From assembly GCA_017484205.1 (NCBI GenBank), contig JAFUTO010000010.1, forward strand, positions 62,001-126,000: a stretch of DNA of 64,000 nucleotides, read 5' to 3'. Shown piece after piece: positions 17,269-27,006 of the stretch (its first letter is position 1; each line of letters begins with the position of its first letter). Position numbers and translations under genes: made by a program. The notes under the pieces are model-generated. The model did no database searches. It had not been told where the DNA came from and saw only the letters and a program-made list of their open reading frames with translations. This stretch comes from Bacilli bacterium. Lineage in GTDB: Bacteria > Bacillota_I > Bacilli_A > RF39 > UBA660.

Positions 17269-20200
17269 CTATTTTTTCATGCAATCTTTTATGATATCTA
17301 ACATATCAATTAAATAATATATAAAATGTTTATCTAATTTAACTGTATCTAAAGTAATGATAAGTTTTTGTAATTTCATAGAAAGCCTAAACATTTTTGA
17401 TAGAGAATATAAATCAATAAATAACTTTTCTCCATCAATTTTTGCTGTTAAATCCTTAGGTAGCAATATTTCTATTGAATTTTTTGTTTGCTTAATTTCC
17501 TTGATCCCTAACTCAGATGCTTTCTTCTCAAACCATGTTTCATACATATAGATTAAGATGCTATCAGGTAATGTTCCAAACCTATCTTCTAAATTTACTC
17601 TTGTCTTTTCTAAATCTTCTAAGTTATTAATATTATTTATATCTTTATGAATTTGAATTTTTAATTCATCTTCACTAACATAGTTATCAGATATATTTGT
17701 CTCTACTTCAACTAATGGCTCAGTAGAATTTACTTTTTCAGCTAATATATCATCAAGATTAGGTTCTTCAGCTACGCCTCTTTTAATTGCATCATCAAGC
17801 ATTTTCATAAACAACTCAATACCTACACTATCAATGTACCCAGATTGTTCACTACCCAAAAGATTACCAGCGCCTCTTATAGATAAATCACGCATGGCTA
17901 TTGAAAATCCACTACCTAATTCAGTAAATTCTTTAATTACTTTTAGTCTTTTTGTTGCCTGCTCTGTTAATATTTTCCCTCTATCATACATTAAATAACA
18001 ATAGGCAATTTTATCACTTCTACCAACTCTACCTCTTATCTGGTATAGTTGTGATAATCCAAAAGAGTCAGCTCCCATTATTATTAATGTATTTACATTA
18101 GGTATATCAATTCCTGTTTCTATTATTGTCGTACATAACAAAACATCATATTCATGATTAATGAAACTAAACATTTTACTTTCTAATTCATTTTTATTCA
18201 TTTGGCCATGTGCCATTACTATTTTTGCCTCTGGAACTAAATTAGATAATTCATGATATTTTGCATCCATATGTTCAACACTATTATACAAAATAAATAC
18301 TTGACCACCACGCGCTAATTCCTTATATATTGCGTCTTTTAAAACCGTATTATTATTTTCCAAGACATAAGTTTGAACAGGATATCTATTTTGAGGTGGA
18401 GTTTCTAGTAATGATAAACTTCGCAAACCTGACATTGACATTTGTAATGTTCTAGGTATTGGTGTTGCTGATAATGTTAAAACATCAATGTTATTCTTAT
18501 ATTCCTTTATTTTTTCTTTATGCTTAACCCCAAATCTTTGCTCTTCATCTATTACTAATAATCCTAAACTTTTAAATTTTACATCATCACTTAATAGGCG
18601 ATGAGTACCTATAATTAAATCTATGTTACCTTTCTCTAAATCATCTATAGTTTTCTTTACTTTTGCAGGAGTTACAAACCTATTTAAAATTGCTATATTA
18701 ACAGGAAATGAACTAAATCTAGAAATAGCATTTTGATAATGCTGTTCTGATAATATTGTCGTTGGACACAATATTGCAGTTTGCTTACCTGACATAATAG
18801 CTTTAAATATAGCCCTAAAAGCAATTTCTGTTTTGCCGAATCCTACATCACCGCATATTAATCTATCCATTGGATGATTACTTTCCATATCCTTTTTTAC
18901 TTCATCCGTTACACGAATTTGGTCAATAGTTGGAACATAAACAAAATCTTTTTCAAATTCTATTTGTTCTTCACCATCTTTTTGGAATGCATATCCTATT
19001 TTCTTTTCTCTTTCAGCATATAATTTTAAAAGTTCATTTGCTATATTTTGAGCTCTTTTTCTAACTTGTAATTTAGTTTTAGCCCATTCAACACCACCTA
19101 ATTTACTTAATTTAGGAATTAGTTCTTGATTAGATGAGTATTTAGTTATGTTATCTATTTTTTCAACAGGTATATATAATTTATCACCGTCTCTATACTC
19201 AATCATTAAATAATCTTTTTTTAAACCATTTTTTGTGAGTACTTTGATACCTAAATACTTACCAATACCATGAATTTGGTGCACTACATAGTCACCTTCA
19301 TTAAGCTTTGTAATATCACGAATTTTAGTACCTATTTTAAACTTTGTATTATAAACATTATCTCTATCAACTCTATTAAATAATTCATTGTCTGAAATAA
19401 CAACCATCTTATTATAAATAAATCCAGAGTTAATTTTTTTTATGATTACATTTATTTTTCCAAAAACAAGATTATCAATATTTGTAAGTATTATATCTTT
19501 ATCTAAATCTAAAATTTTATTAGCTTGATATCTATTATTCGCGCATACAATAACTATCTTATTAGTTTTATTATAATCCTTAAGTCTTCTAATTATTGCC
19601 TCAGTATCTCCCTTAAACGGTTCAATATCTTGGCATTTATATACTTGATGTTGATTTAGTTCCTCATCAAACTCCTCAAAATAATATGGGTCCACATTAA
19701 AATCATTTAAACTAAACATATACTTAGTATCTTTATCTATTTCTTTAGAAATACTATAATCAAACATCTCTTGTTTTAATAAATCATAACTAACTTTTAT
19801 ATCATGATAATTATTAAATATAATAGTCGGGTTATTCAAATATGAAGTAATATTTGATACTTCAATATATTTAGGCATTTCATAATATTCTATTTCTTCT
19901 TTAGTATCAGAGACAATTAATTCTGTATTTGGTTGAACTACTATTTCATCAATATTCTCAATAGTTAACTGTGTATTTACATCAAAAAGTCTTATAGAAT
20001 CTATTTCATCTCCCCAAAATTCTATTCTTATAGGATTATCCATACCTATTGGAAAAAGATCTACTACATATCCTCTTATAGACATATCCCCTGTGGTGTT
20101 AGTTATTGTTTCTCTTCTATAACCTATCTCATACAACTTTTCTGAAAGTTTAGATATGTCATATTGCATGCCCTTATTTAGTTTAATAAAACTTTTATCA

Positions 20201-20559
20201 TATATTTTTTTTGATGGTAAATATCTTAAATATCCCATTAAATTTGTAATAACAATTGATATTTTATTATTTAATAATTGATTCAATGTTTCAAGACGAT
20301 TAGTTTTAAGTTCAGGACTTGCTGCCAAGGCTACACTCGTTAAAAAATCATCCATTGGAAATAAATATGTATCTTTATAATGCTTATTTATACTTTTGTA
20401 TAATGTATTTGCTTCATATAGTGTACTAGTAACCAATAATATAGATTTATTACTTTTTTTAATTAAACCAAGCAAAAATAGTGACTTTAACTCATTATTA
20501 AGGCCACTTATATATTTGATGTCATAACTAAAATTTAATAAATCTATATAATTATCCAT
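17269..20559 (-). CDS. mfd: Transcription-repair coupling factor Mfd
   Basis: Displaces RNA polymerase stalled at lesions and recruits UvrA. In order: UvrB-like N-terminal region (about 1-300, SVALAASPELKTNRLETLNQ), CarD-like RNA-polymerase interaction domain near 416-470 (GDYVVHQIHGIGKYLG), RecG-like translocase with Walker A GDVGFGKTE near 570 and DEEQRFG near 670, and a C-terminal TRCF domain. Length (1,096) is somewhat below B. subtilis (1,177). Start at 20559 follows AGGTGGTG; a GTG three codons earlier is the alternative. It follows pth, as in Bacillus. Confidence 0.96.
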   Translation of the reverse strand: MDNYIDLLNFSYDIKYISGLNNELKSLFLLGLIKKSNKSILLVTSTLYEANTLYKSINKHYKDTYLFPMDDFLTSVALAASPELKTNRLETLNQLLNNKISIVITNLMGYLRYLPSKKIYDKSFIKLNKGMQYDISKLSEKLYEIGYRRETITNTTGDMSIRGYVVDLFPIGMDNPIRIEFWGDEIDSIRLFDVNTQLTIENIDEIVVQPNTELIVSDTKEEIEYYEMPKYIEVSNITSYLNNPTIIFNNYHDIKVSYDLLKQEMFDYSISKEIDKDTKYMFSLNDFNVDPYYFEEFDEELNQHQVYKCQDIEPFKGDTEAIIRRLKDYNKTNKIVIVCANNRYQANKILDLDKDIILTNIDNLVFGKINVIIKKINSGFIYNKMVVISDNELFNRVDRDNVYNTKFKIGTKIRDITKLNEGDYVVHQIHGIGKYLGIKVLTKNGLKKDYLMIEYRDGDKLYIPVEKIDNITKYSSNQELIPKLSKLGGVEWAKTKLQVRKRAQNIANELLKLYAEREKKIGYAFQKDGEEQIEFEKDFVYVPTIDQIRVTDEVKKDMESNHPMDRLICGDVGFGKTEIAFRAIFKAIMSGKQTAILCPTTILSEQHYQNAISRFSSFPVNIAILNRFVTPAKVKKTIDDLEKGNIDLIIGTHRLLSDDVKFKSLGLLVIDEEQRFGVKHKEKIKEYKNNIDVLTLSATPIPRTLQMSMSGLRSLSLLETPPQNRYPVQTYVLENNNTVLKDAIYKELARGGQVFILYNSVEHMDAKYHELSNLVPEAKIVMAHGQMNKNELESKMFSFINHEYDVLLCTTIIETGIDIPNVNTLIIMGADSFGLSQLYQIRGRVGRSDKIAYCYLMYDRGKILTEQATKRLKVIKEFTELGSGFSIAMRDLSIRGAGNLLGSEQSGYIDSVGIELFMKMLDDAIKRGVAEEPNLDDILAEKVNSTEPLVEVETNISDNYVSEDELKIQIHKDINNINNLEDLEKTRVNLEDRFGTLPDSILIYMYETWFEKKASELGIKEIKQTKNSIEILLPKDLTAKIDGEKLFIDLYSLSKMFRLSMKLQKLIITLDTVKLDKHFIYYLIDMLDIIKDCMKK

Positions 20560-20584
20560 ATTCACCACCTAGAAAAGTGATAGA

Positions 20585-21148
20585 TTAACTACCACTATTA
20601 TATTTACTCATTAATTTATCAAATGTCATATTAGAAAAATCAAATATTGCATCTAAAGCTTTAGAAATAGAAATATCTATTACTTCTTTTTCTTCTTTAC
20701 TAAAATGACCTAATACATAATCTTTAGTATCAATTAATTTGTTATTAGCAATTCCAATCTTTAATCTTTTGAAATTAGATGTTCCTAAATGAAGTTCAAT
20801 ATTTTTAAGTCCGTTATGACCACCTGAACTACCACTTGGTTTCAGTTTAACTTTACCTGTTGGCATATCTAAATCATCACTTATTATCAATATATCTTCA
20901 ATACTAATTTTAAAATAATTTACAAATTCTGATACTACTTCACCAGATAAATTCATATATTTTTGAGGACAAAGAAACATATATTTTTCATTATTTATAA
21001 TGGTTTCACCATAATTACCATTAAACTTGGTTTTATTCAAAGAAAAACTATATTTTTTCATACATTTTTCTATTGTCATAAATCCTATATTATGGCGAGT
21101 ATTTTCATATTCCTTGCCGGGATTTCCTAAACCAACTATTAGTTTCAC
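20585..21148 (-). CDS. pth: Peptidyl-tRNA hydrolase
   Basis: Releases tRNA from prematurely dropped peptidyl-tRNA. Seen: LIVGLGNPGKEYENTRHNIG at 3-22 with Asn10 and catalytic His20, KYMNLSGEVV near 63-72, and LIISDDLDMPTGKVKLKP near 86-103 containing the conserved Asp. The 187 residues equal the normal length. It lies between trmN6 and mfd, 25 bp upstream of mfd. Confidence 0.96.
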   Translation of the reverse strand: MKLIVGLGNPGKEYENTRHNIGFMTIEKCMKKYSFSLNKTKFNGNYGETIINNEKYMFLCPQKYMNLSGEVVSEFVNYFKISIEDILIISDDLDMPTGKVKLKPSGSSGGHNGLKNIELHLGTSNFKRLKIGIANNKLIDTKDYVLGHFSKEEKEVIDISISKALDAIFDFSNMTFDKLMSKYNSGS

Positions 21149-21157
21149 ACTATCACC

Positions 21158-21889
21158 TCAATTCACTTTATCAGAAAAATACTTTTCTATTTCTTCTGTA
21201 TACTTATTATCATCATCATACACATATAAAGGTTCTAATATTTTTAATCCTGGTTTGCCGTTTAGTGTACCTTCAATTAACACTATATTGGCATCCTCTT
21301 TATGTTTTGGATACACAAATTGAATTTTTTTAGGTTCTATATTGTTTTGTCTCATAATTGACAATATATCGACAAGTCTTTCAGGTCTATGAACAAGCGC
21401 TAATGTACCATTTGTTTTAAGAAGTGTTCTACTTATTTTTATTAGATTTTCTAAAGTTAAAGCAACTTCGTGTCTAGCAAGTGTCTTATATTCTGAATCA
21501 TTTATATGACTATTACTTGTCACCTTAAAATATGGAGGGTTACATGTAATTATATCATATTTCTGAGAATTTGATTTATCATAATACTTATTTATATCAG
21601 CATTAATTATTTTAATCCTATCATCTAAATTATTTATTTTTACTGATTCTTTTGCCATTTCAGCTACTTCTTTTTGAATCTCTATACCTGTAATATTAGC
21701 ATTAGTATATCTTGATAAAATTAAAGGTATAGGTGCATTACCTGTACCTATATCTAGTATTTCCTTAGTATTCTTATTTATTGTAACGAAGTTAGGTAAT
21801 AAAATAGAATCTAATGAAAACTTAAACATTGATGGATCTTGAACAATGTACATATCTTTATATCCTAAAAGATAATTAGTCATCTTCAT
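21158..21889 (-). CDS. TrmN6-like (YabB) adenine-N6 methyltransferase
   Basis: SAM-dependent methyltransferase of the TrmN6/YfiC family, which in E. coli methylates A37 of tRNA-Val; B. subtilis YabB lies in the same genomic position. Seen: SAM motif I LDIGTGNAPIPLIL at 45-58 and catalytic motif IV NPPYF at 117-121, typical of N6-adenine methyltransferases. The first residues (NYLLGYKDMYIVQDPSMFKF) match the family. The start overlaps ricT by 14 nt. The specific tRNA target is inferred. Confidence 0.85.
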   Translation of the reverse strand: MKMTNYLLGYKDMYIVQDPSMFKFSLDSILLPNFVTINKNTKEILDIGTGNAPIPLILSRYTNANITGIEIQKEVAEMAKESVKINNLDDRIKIINADINKYYDKSNSQKYDIITCNPPYFKVTSNSHINDSEYKTLARHEVALTLENLIKISRTLLKTNGTLALVHRPERLVDILSIMRQNNIEPKKIQFVYPKHKEDANIVLIEGTLNGKPGLKILEPLYVYDDDNKYTEEIEKYFSDKVN

Positions 21890-22667
21890 TCTTTACTACC
21901 TCTACTATTCCTACATCAGGAATTTCTACTTTATATGTTTGCCTTAATATATTAACTGATATTACTTTTCCTGTTCCTTCTTTAGTTGTAACGCGAGAAC
22001 CAATTGTAGGCAAATTAAACTTGTAAGATGAATATGTATCATCTTCATATTTTAAACAGCAAAGTAAACGACCACACGCTCCATTTATTTTAGTTGGATT
22101 CAATGATAAATTTTGATTTTTTGCCATATTTATAGATACAGCATCTAGATCAGTTAAAAAACGTGAACAACAAAGTTTTTGACCACATATTCCACAGCCA
22201 CCTATTTCCTTAGCGCGGTCTCTTACACCAACTTGTCTTAATTCAATACGAGTTTTATATAAAGAAGCTAATTCCTTTACTAAATTTCTAAAATCTATAC
22301 GATTATCAGATATAAATCTAAATACTAATTGATTTCTATCAAAAGTATAAGTAGCTTCTATTACTTGCATATTTAATTTATATTTTTCTACTAAACTTTT
22401 GCATGCATTCAAAGCTTCTTTGGCATCTTCTATATTTTTCAAATGTTTATGATAATCATTTTTAGTTGCTATTCTTATAACTTTTTTTAAATCTCTATTA
22501 AAATTTTTAGATGGTAAACTTTTATTTTCTTCCACAACTGTACCAAATTGAGTTCCTTGTTCTGTCTCTACTATTACAGTTATTCCTGATTTAAGTTTAT
22601 ACTTCCCCGGTGCAAAATAATATACTTTTCCACCTTTTTTAAAACTTATACCTACAACTTCTATCAT
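21876..22667 (-). CDS. ricT: RicT/YaaT (PSP1 domain) cysteine-rich protein
   Basis: PSP1-family protein. In B. subtilis RicT (YaaT), with RicA and RicF, forms a [4Fe-4S] Y-complex that promotes RNase Y-dependent mRNA processing and influences sporulation, competence and biofilm. The conserved cysteines are visible: GGCGICGQKLCC around 157-167 and GACGRLLCCLKYED around 197-210. Length (263) fits. It lies directly after holB (4-nt overlap), the usual Bacillus neighbourhood. Partners RicA and RicF are not in this window. Confidence 0.9.
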   Translation of the reverse strand: MIEVVGISFKKGGKVYYFAPGKYKLKSGITVIVETEQGTQFGTVVEENKSLPSKNFNRDLKKVIRIATKNDYHKHLKNIEDAKEALNACKSLVEKYKLNMQVIEATYTFDRNQLVFRFISDNRIDFRNLVKELASLYKTRIELRQVGVRDRAKEIGGCGICGQKLCCSRFLTDLDAVSINMAKNQNLSLNPTKINGACGRLLCCLKYEDDTYSSYKFNLPTIGSRVTTKEGTGKVISVNILRQTYKVEIPDVGIVEVVKNEDD

Positions 22668-23620
22668 TTTACACCCTCCATTTCTATTAACAAATTATCT
22701 AAATTCAATGATAAGTTAATATTTACTTTATTTTTATCTGATGCTTTTATTATTAAATTAATTTTACTATATAATTTATCTAAAGAATTTTTATTAGCGG
22801 TATTTTTAATAGAATCAATATAGTCATCATAAAATTCTAAAGTTCTGTTTAACTTATAATTAATAACATCTTTATAATATAAAACAAGCATTGTATATCC
22901 TAACACATTACTTTTTTTATCATTAAATATTTCAAACCACAACTTTGATGTATGAGCAAAGGTGTCAATTCCATGGTTTTCGTAATAATTTACAAAATTT
23001 ATTATACCATCAATTGAACAATTTGAATCATCTTGATTAATAAATTCTTGATATTCAGCATCATCTGTATATAATACTTGTCCAATCTTTTCTTTAATAC
23101 TAATATTTTCTATAGAATTTGGTAATAAAGTTAAAACCTGGCATCTTGATATTATAGTAGATATTACATTATTTATATTTTTCGTTAATAAAATAGCTAT
23201 AATATTACTTTCTGGTTCTTCTAAGAATTTTAAAATTGAGTTTGCAGCTGAAGGATGTAAATCTTCAGCATACTTTATAATATAAACTTTCTTATTATTA
23301 TACAAAGATGTTGTTGTAAATTCCTTTTGTAAATCAAGTAATTGATCCTTTTTGATAACCATTCCATCCGGTTCTATTAATACTATATCAGGAAAACTTT
23401 TATCGTCAATACTTTTACATAAGTTACAATTAGAACAAGAATTATTAACTAGTTTTTTTTCTGGGCATAATACACTTTTTATAAAACTATAAATAAAAGG
23501 AAAACTATTATAATTAGATAATACATCAAATAGATATGCATGACTTACTTTATCATTTATTATCTCATTTGATAATATGTCATATACAATCGGTTGTTTT
23601 TTTTGATAATCACCTAACAT
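22664..23620 (-). CDS. holB: DNA polymerase III delta' subunit
   Basis: Clamp-loader subunit with an AAA+ fold. Seen: SHAYLF near 26-31; zinc module cysteines at 52, 62, 65 and 68; KYAEDLHPSAANSILKFLEEP (sensor/SRC region) near 126-146; and IISRCQVLTLLP near 161-172. The Walker A is degenerate, which is normal for delta'. AAAGGA lies 8 nt before the ATG. The 318 residues are usual for the family, and location next to ricT supports the call. Confidence 0.9.
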   Translation of the reverse strand: MLGDYQKKQPIVYDILSNEIINDKVSHAYLFDVLSNYNSFPFIYSFIKSVLCPEKKLVNNSCSNCNLCKSIDDKSFPDIVLIEPDGMVIKKDQLLDLQKEFTTTSLYNNKKVYIIKYAEDLHPSAANSILKFLEEPESNIIAILLTKNINNVISTIISRCQVLTLLPNSIENISIKEKIGQVLYTDDAEYQEFINQDDSNCSIDGIINFVNYYENHGIDTFAHTSKLWFEIFNDKKSNVLGYTMLVLYYKDVINYKLNRTLEFYDDYIDSIKNTANKNSLDKLYSKINLIIKASDKNKVNINLSLNLDNLLIEMEGVK

Positions 23621-23634
23621 GTAAATCTTCCTTT

Positions 23635-23820
23635 CTAAAACAATAACTTAGATATTAATATAATTGCGCAAAAACCTGGAAACCCTAAAAATGTTGTAAA
23701 CAATATTGTATATACATTTATAGGAATGTTTATATTAAAAGTTCCATATAACATATTAAAACCATAAAGTAAAAAAAACGCAAATACTATTTTCTTAAAT
23801 AAGTTAAATATTTTTTTCAT
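23635..23820 (-). CDS. bofA: BofA-family protein (pro-sigma-K processing inhibitor family)
   Basis: Small membrane protein of 61 residues with two hydrophobic helices (about 8-24 and 38-60). The family signature is INIPINVYTILFTTFLGFPG at 30-49, matching the BofA pattern of INIPIN, ITIL and GxPG. In B. subtilis BofA holds the SpoIVFB protease inactive in the mother cell until sigma-K is needed, and bofA lies near recR as here. Whether this compact genome has the SpoIVFB/sigma-K system is not visible. The assignment is by motif and position. Confidence 0.78.
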   Translation of the reverse strand: MKKIFNLFKKIVFAFFLLYGFNMLYGTFNINIPINVYTILFTTFLGFPGFCAIILISKLLF

Positions 23821-23860
23821 ATTATCACCAGTTATATATATGATGATTCTATAAAAATTA

Positions 23861-24472
23861 TTATTCTTTATTTTCTGATATTCTTTTTCTATCTTGAATT
23901 GCTATCTCTAAAGTTAATGAATCCATATATTCCATATCTGAACCTAATGGAATCCCATGGGCTATAGTAGAAACAGTAACTTTTTCTTTTTCAAGTAATT
24001 TTGATATATATAAAGATGTTGTTTCACCTTCTATAGTAGGTTTTACAGCTATAATAACCTCATTAATATTATCATTTTTTATACGTTTTAATAAACTTTC
24101 TATATTTATATCATCTGGTGTAATCCCATCCAATGGAGATATTAAACCATCTAATACATGATATATTCCTTTATAAGTACCTACTTTTTCAAATAAGATG
24201 ACATTTTTAGGATCCTCTACAACACATAATGTAGAGTGATCTCTTCCTTCATCTTGACATACATCACACAAATCATTTTCACAAAATGAGTTACACTTTT
24301 TACATCTTTTTGTATTAGTCTTAACATTTTTAATAGAATCTGTGAAAACATCAATTACTTCATCTGGCAAATTTAAAGTTGCAAGAGCAAGACGTTCTGC
24401 AGTTTTTGAACCTATCCCTGGTAATTTTTTAAAACATTCGATAAGATTATTAATTGTTGTAGGATAATTCAT
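23861..24472 (-). CDS. recR: Recombination mediator RecR
   Basis: Works with RecO/RecF to load RecA on gapped DNA. Seen: helix-hairpin-helix LPGIGSKTAERLAL near 17-30, zinc finger cysteines 57, 60, 69 and 72, and Toprim domain starting LCVVEDPKNV near 82 with HGIPLGSDMEYMD near the end. The length of 203 is typical. Its ATG shares one base with the stop codon of ybaB (TAATG), so the pair is coupled. dnaX-ybaB-recR is the standard Bacillota order. Confidence 0.96.
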   Translation of the reverse strand: MNYPTTINNLIECFKKLPGIGSKTAERLALATLNLPDEVIDVFTDSIKNVKTNTKRCKKCNSFCENDLCDVCQDEGRDHSTLCVVEDPKNVILFEKVGTYKGIYHVLDGLISPLDGITPDDINIESLLKRIKNDNINEVIIAVKPTIEGETTSLYISKLLEKEKVTVSTIAHGIPLGSDMEYMDSLTLEIAIQDRKRISENKE

Positions 24473-24768
24473 TAAAATAATCCTGGAATTCCTTGAGTAT
24501 ATTTACCTAATTTTTGTTCTGTATCTTTATCGATTTGTTTCATTGCATCATTAATTGCTACAACTATTATATCTTGTAACATTTCTATATCATCTTTTGT
24601 TAATTCTTCTTTATTTATAGTAATTGCTTCAATTTCTTTACTTCCCTTTACCTTAACATTTACAAAAGAAGAATTTCCTTCATATATTTTATTATCTATT
24701 TCTTCTTTTGCTTTCATCATTTCCTTTTGTATTGCTTGAGCTTGTTTCATCATTGCTTGTATATTCAT
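24472..24768 (-). CDS. ybaB: YbaB/EbfC nucleoid-associated protein
   Basis: Small dimeric DNA-binding protein of 98 residues encoded between dnaX and recR, as in most bacteria. Seen: N-terminal helix MMKQAQAIQKEMMKAKEEI, central strands VNVKVKGSKEIEAITI and LQDIIVVAINDAMKQI at the C-terminal helix. It overlaps dnaX by 4 nt and recR by 1 nt. Precise function is not established in the family. Confidence 0.93.
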   Translation of the reverse strand: MNIQAMMKQAQAIQKEMMKAKEEIDNKIYEGNSSFVNVKVKGSKEIEAITINKEELTKDDIEMLQDIIVVAINDAMKQIDKDTEQKLGKYTQGIPGLF

Positions 24769-26438
24769 TTTATTTCCTCCTCTGTATATTCTACAATATT
24801 ATCGAACAATTCTGTTATTTCTGACTTTTTTTCTTCAACTTTCTTTTCTACTTTATTTTTTACTTGTTCTTCTACATATTCATATTTTTTCTTTTTATTA
24901 TTAAAATCATCTTTTATATTTTCCCATTCATCATCGGAAACAGCAATAAGTCTATATTTTTCTTTTATTGATTTATATAATAATGCCTCGATGTCATTCA
25001 AAGATTTATTGAATGTTTCAACATCAGTCTCGTTACTATAAACATATATTATATATTCATCACTCGCAGCTTTTATTTTGCCATCTAATAATAATGCCGC
25101 ATATTTACCATATTTATCATCTAATAAATAAAGTCTAATAGATTCACTTTTTTCTTTCAAGTTCATCATTATTTTCTTGTTCAAACGCGCTAAAGTATTA
25201 TTTATTCTAATATCTTTTATAGAATTATCTACTAAAGTTACTTTTTCTGCAATATTTTCACTTTTTAGTGGTACCTCAGAAGAAGTAGAATTATTTTCCT
25301 TTATTTCTTCTCTTATAGGTTCATTGTTTTGCTTTTTTATTTCCTGGGAAATATTTATATTATTTTCAATTCCTAAAAATTTTAATATTTCTATTTCAAA
25401 TAATGTCTTTATATTACTACTATCTTTCATAGTATTCTTTAATTCATTTAGATTTGTTATTAGATTATAAATATCATTATTAGCTATTTCTTTATTTAAA
25501 TTCTTATATGGTTCTATATTAATTTGATGTAAAGTTAAATAATTAGGTGTTGTTTTATACAACAACATATTCCTAAGAAAAAATATTATTTCATCCAACA
25601 ATTTGTAAATATTTTTACCATCATTATTATATTTATCTAATAAATTCAGTGTATTTTCCATATTTTTTGAAAATATTGTATCCATAAATTCACTTAAATC
25701 TTTTTGAGTTATTGTACCATTGACAGAATGAACATCTTCAATTGTTATATTTTCTTGTTTATATGCAACCACTTGATCTAAGATACTTATTGAATCTCTC
25801 ATCCCACCATCAGATATGCGAGCAATTTCATATAAGGCATCTTCTTTAATTTCGATCTTTTCTAATTTACAAATTTCTTCTAGTCTTGTCACTATTTTTT
25901 CATCGGATATACGTTTAAAGTCGAAACGTTGACATCTAGATAAAATAGTTGAAGGTAACTTTTGTGGTTCTGTTGTTGCTAGTACAAATATTACATGTTC
26001 AGGCGGTTCTTCTAATGTTTTTAATAGAGCATTAAATGCGCCTGTACTAAGCATATGCACTTCATCTATAATGTATACTTTATATTTTGAATTGCTTGGC
26101 ACCAATGTGATTTTACTCTTTAAATTCCTTATTTCATCAACACCATTGTTTGAAGCAGCGTCAATTTCTATAATGTCTGTAGATTGTTTATTTTTAATAA
26201 GTGTACAAGATACACAATTGTTGCATGAATGTCCATTTGTATAGTTTTCACAGTTTACATTTTTAGCAAATATCTTAGCAACACTTGTCTTACCAGTTCC
26301 TCTTGGCCCTGTAAATAAATATGCATGGCTGATCTTGTTATTTTGAATTGCATTGGTTAAAGTTTTAATAATTACATCCTGACCAATTACTTCTTCAAAT
26401 TCACTAGGTCTATATTTTCTGTATAATGCCTGATACAT
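24765..26438 (-). CDS. dnaX: DNA polymerase III gamma/tau subunit
   Basis: Clamp-loader ATPase that also organises the replisome. Seen (557 residues): Walker A FTGPRGTGKTSVAK near 43-54, four-cysteine zinc module near 63-77 (CENYTNGHSCNNCVSC), Walker B YIIDEVHML near 115-123, SRCQRFDFKR sensor near 164-173. A variable, charged tau-specific C-terminal half follows. Start at 26438 follows GGAAGGTGATAAT; an earlier ATG at 26453 overlaps that ribosome-binding site. A Noc-site-like palindrome lies inside the gene at 25339-25352. Confidence 0.95.
   Translation of the reverse strand: MYQALYRKYRPSEFEEVIGQDVIIKTLTNAIQNNKISHAYLFTGPRGTGKTSVAKIFAKNVNCENYTNGHSCNNCVSCTLIKNKQSTDIIEIDAASNNGVDEIRNLKSKITLVPSNSKYKVYIIDEVHMLSTGAFNALLKTLEEPPEHVIFVLATTEPQKLPSTILSRCQRFDFKRISDEKIVTRLEEICKLEKIEIKEDALYEIARISDGGMRDSISILDQVVAYKQENITIEDVHSVNGTITQKDLSEFMDTIFSKNMENTLNLLDKYNNDGKNIYKLLDEIIFFLRNMLLYKTTPNYLTLHQINIEPYKNLNKEIANNDIYNLITNLNELKNTMKDSSNIKTLFEIEILKFLGIENNINISQEIKKQNNEPIREEIKENNSTSSEVPLKSENIAEKVTLVDNSIKDIRINNTLARLNKKIMMNLKEKSESIRLYLLDDKYGKYAALLLDGKIKAASDEYIIYVYSNETDVETFNKSLNDIEALLYKSIKEKYRLIAVSDDEWENIKDDFNNKKKKYEYVEEQVKNKVEKKVEEKKSEITELFDNIVEYTEEEIK
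25339..25352. promoter_or_regulatory. Noc-binding-site-like palindrome inside dnaX
   Basis: ATTTCCTGGGAAAT differs at one position from the B. subtilis Noc site ATTTCCCGGGAAAT. It lies in coding sequence, as many Noc sites do. A Noc-type protein is encoded at 48027-49742. Confidence 0.45.
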
Positions 26439-26457
26439 ATTATCACCTTCCATTATA

Positions 26458-26486
26458 ATTATATCATATATTTACAGTAAAGATAA
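26458..26486 (-). promoter_or_regulatory. Promoter for dnaX
   Basis: Minus strand -35 TTATCT (26481-26486), 17-nt spacer, -10 TATAAT (26458-26463), with TG in extended -10 position. Confidence 0.5.
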
Positions 26487-26489
26487 GTA

Positions 26490-26568
26490 ATGTTGCTCGT
26501 GGAACATTTAAATTATGTTGCTCGTGGAACATTGTCCAAAAAAAACGATAATGTTGCTCGTGGAACAT
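26490..26568. repeat. Three-copy parS-like cassette A
   Basis: Three direct copies of TGTTGCTCGTGGAACA at 26491-26506, 26516-26531 and 26552-26567. Each matches the B. subtilis parS consensus (TGTTTCACGTGNAACA) at 14 of 16 positions. The whole cassette recurs at 27123-27199 with nearly the same spacing. The third copy is embedded in the tadA terminator stem. Function as partition site is inferred. Confidence 0.6.
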
Positions 26569-26573
26569 TATCT
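26538..26573 (-). terminator. Intrinsic terminator of tadA, built around a parS-like site
   Basis: Minus strand GATAATGTT ... AACATTATC with the loop region of the 16-mer repeat between, then CG and T run. The left arm begins within the tadA stop codon. Confidence 0.7.
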
Positions 26574-26984
26574 TTTATTTTTAAAAAAATTTTTAATTAA
26601 AGATTCATATTCTTCATTATATATTTGTTTATAACGTATGTTTTTATCCTCTATTTTCGTCAAATAACCATATTTAGGACTTTTAATACAATAATAAACA
26701 TTATTTATGTGTGATTGTACAATTGCTGAGGTACACATCATACATGGTTCTAATGTAACATATAATTCACAATCGTTTAAATAAGTAGTTTTAAGTTTTT
26801 TACAAGCTTTTCTTATAGCAACTATTTCAGCATGAGCGGTTACATCTTTATATCTATATTTTTCGTTTGAAGCTTTTGATATTATCCTATTATTTTTTAC
26901 AATTACAGCTCCAACTGGAATATCTGCATGTTTAGAAGCTTTATAGGCGTATTTTAATGCAATATTCATATATTTTTCTTCCAT
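26568..26984 (-). CDS. tadA: tRNA adenosine deaminase TadA
   Basis: Converts A34 to inosine in tRNA-Arg(ACG). Deaminase zinc motifs: TAHAEIVAIRKA near 50-61 and LEPCMMCTSAI near 80-90. The 138-residue length fits. Start at 26984 follows AGAGGTG; the longer in-frame reading upstream runs into the SRP RNA. The order SRP RNA-tadA-dnaX matches many Bacilli. Confidence 0.93.
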   Translation of the reverse strand: MEEKYMNIALKYAYKASKHADIPVGAVIVKNNRIISKASNEKYRYKDVTAHAEIVAIRKACKKLKTTYLNDCELYVTLEPCMMCTSAIVQSHINNVYYCIKSPKYGYLTKIEDKNIRYKQIYNEEYESLIKNFFKNKR

Positions 26985-27006
26985 ATTAGCACCTCTTAAC
27001 AAAAAA

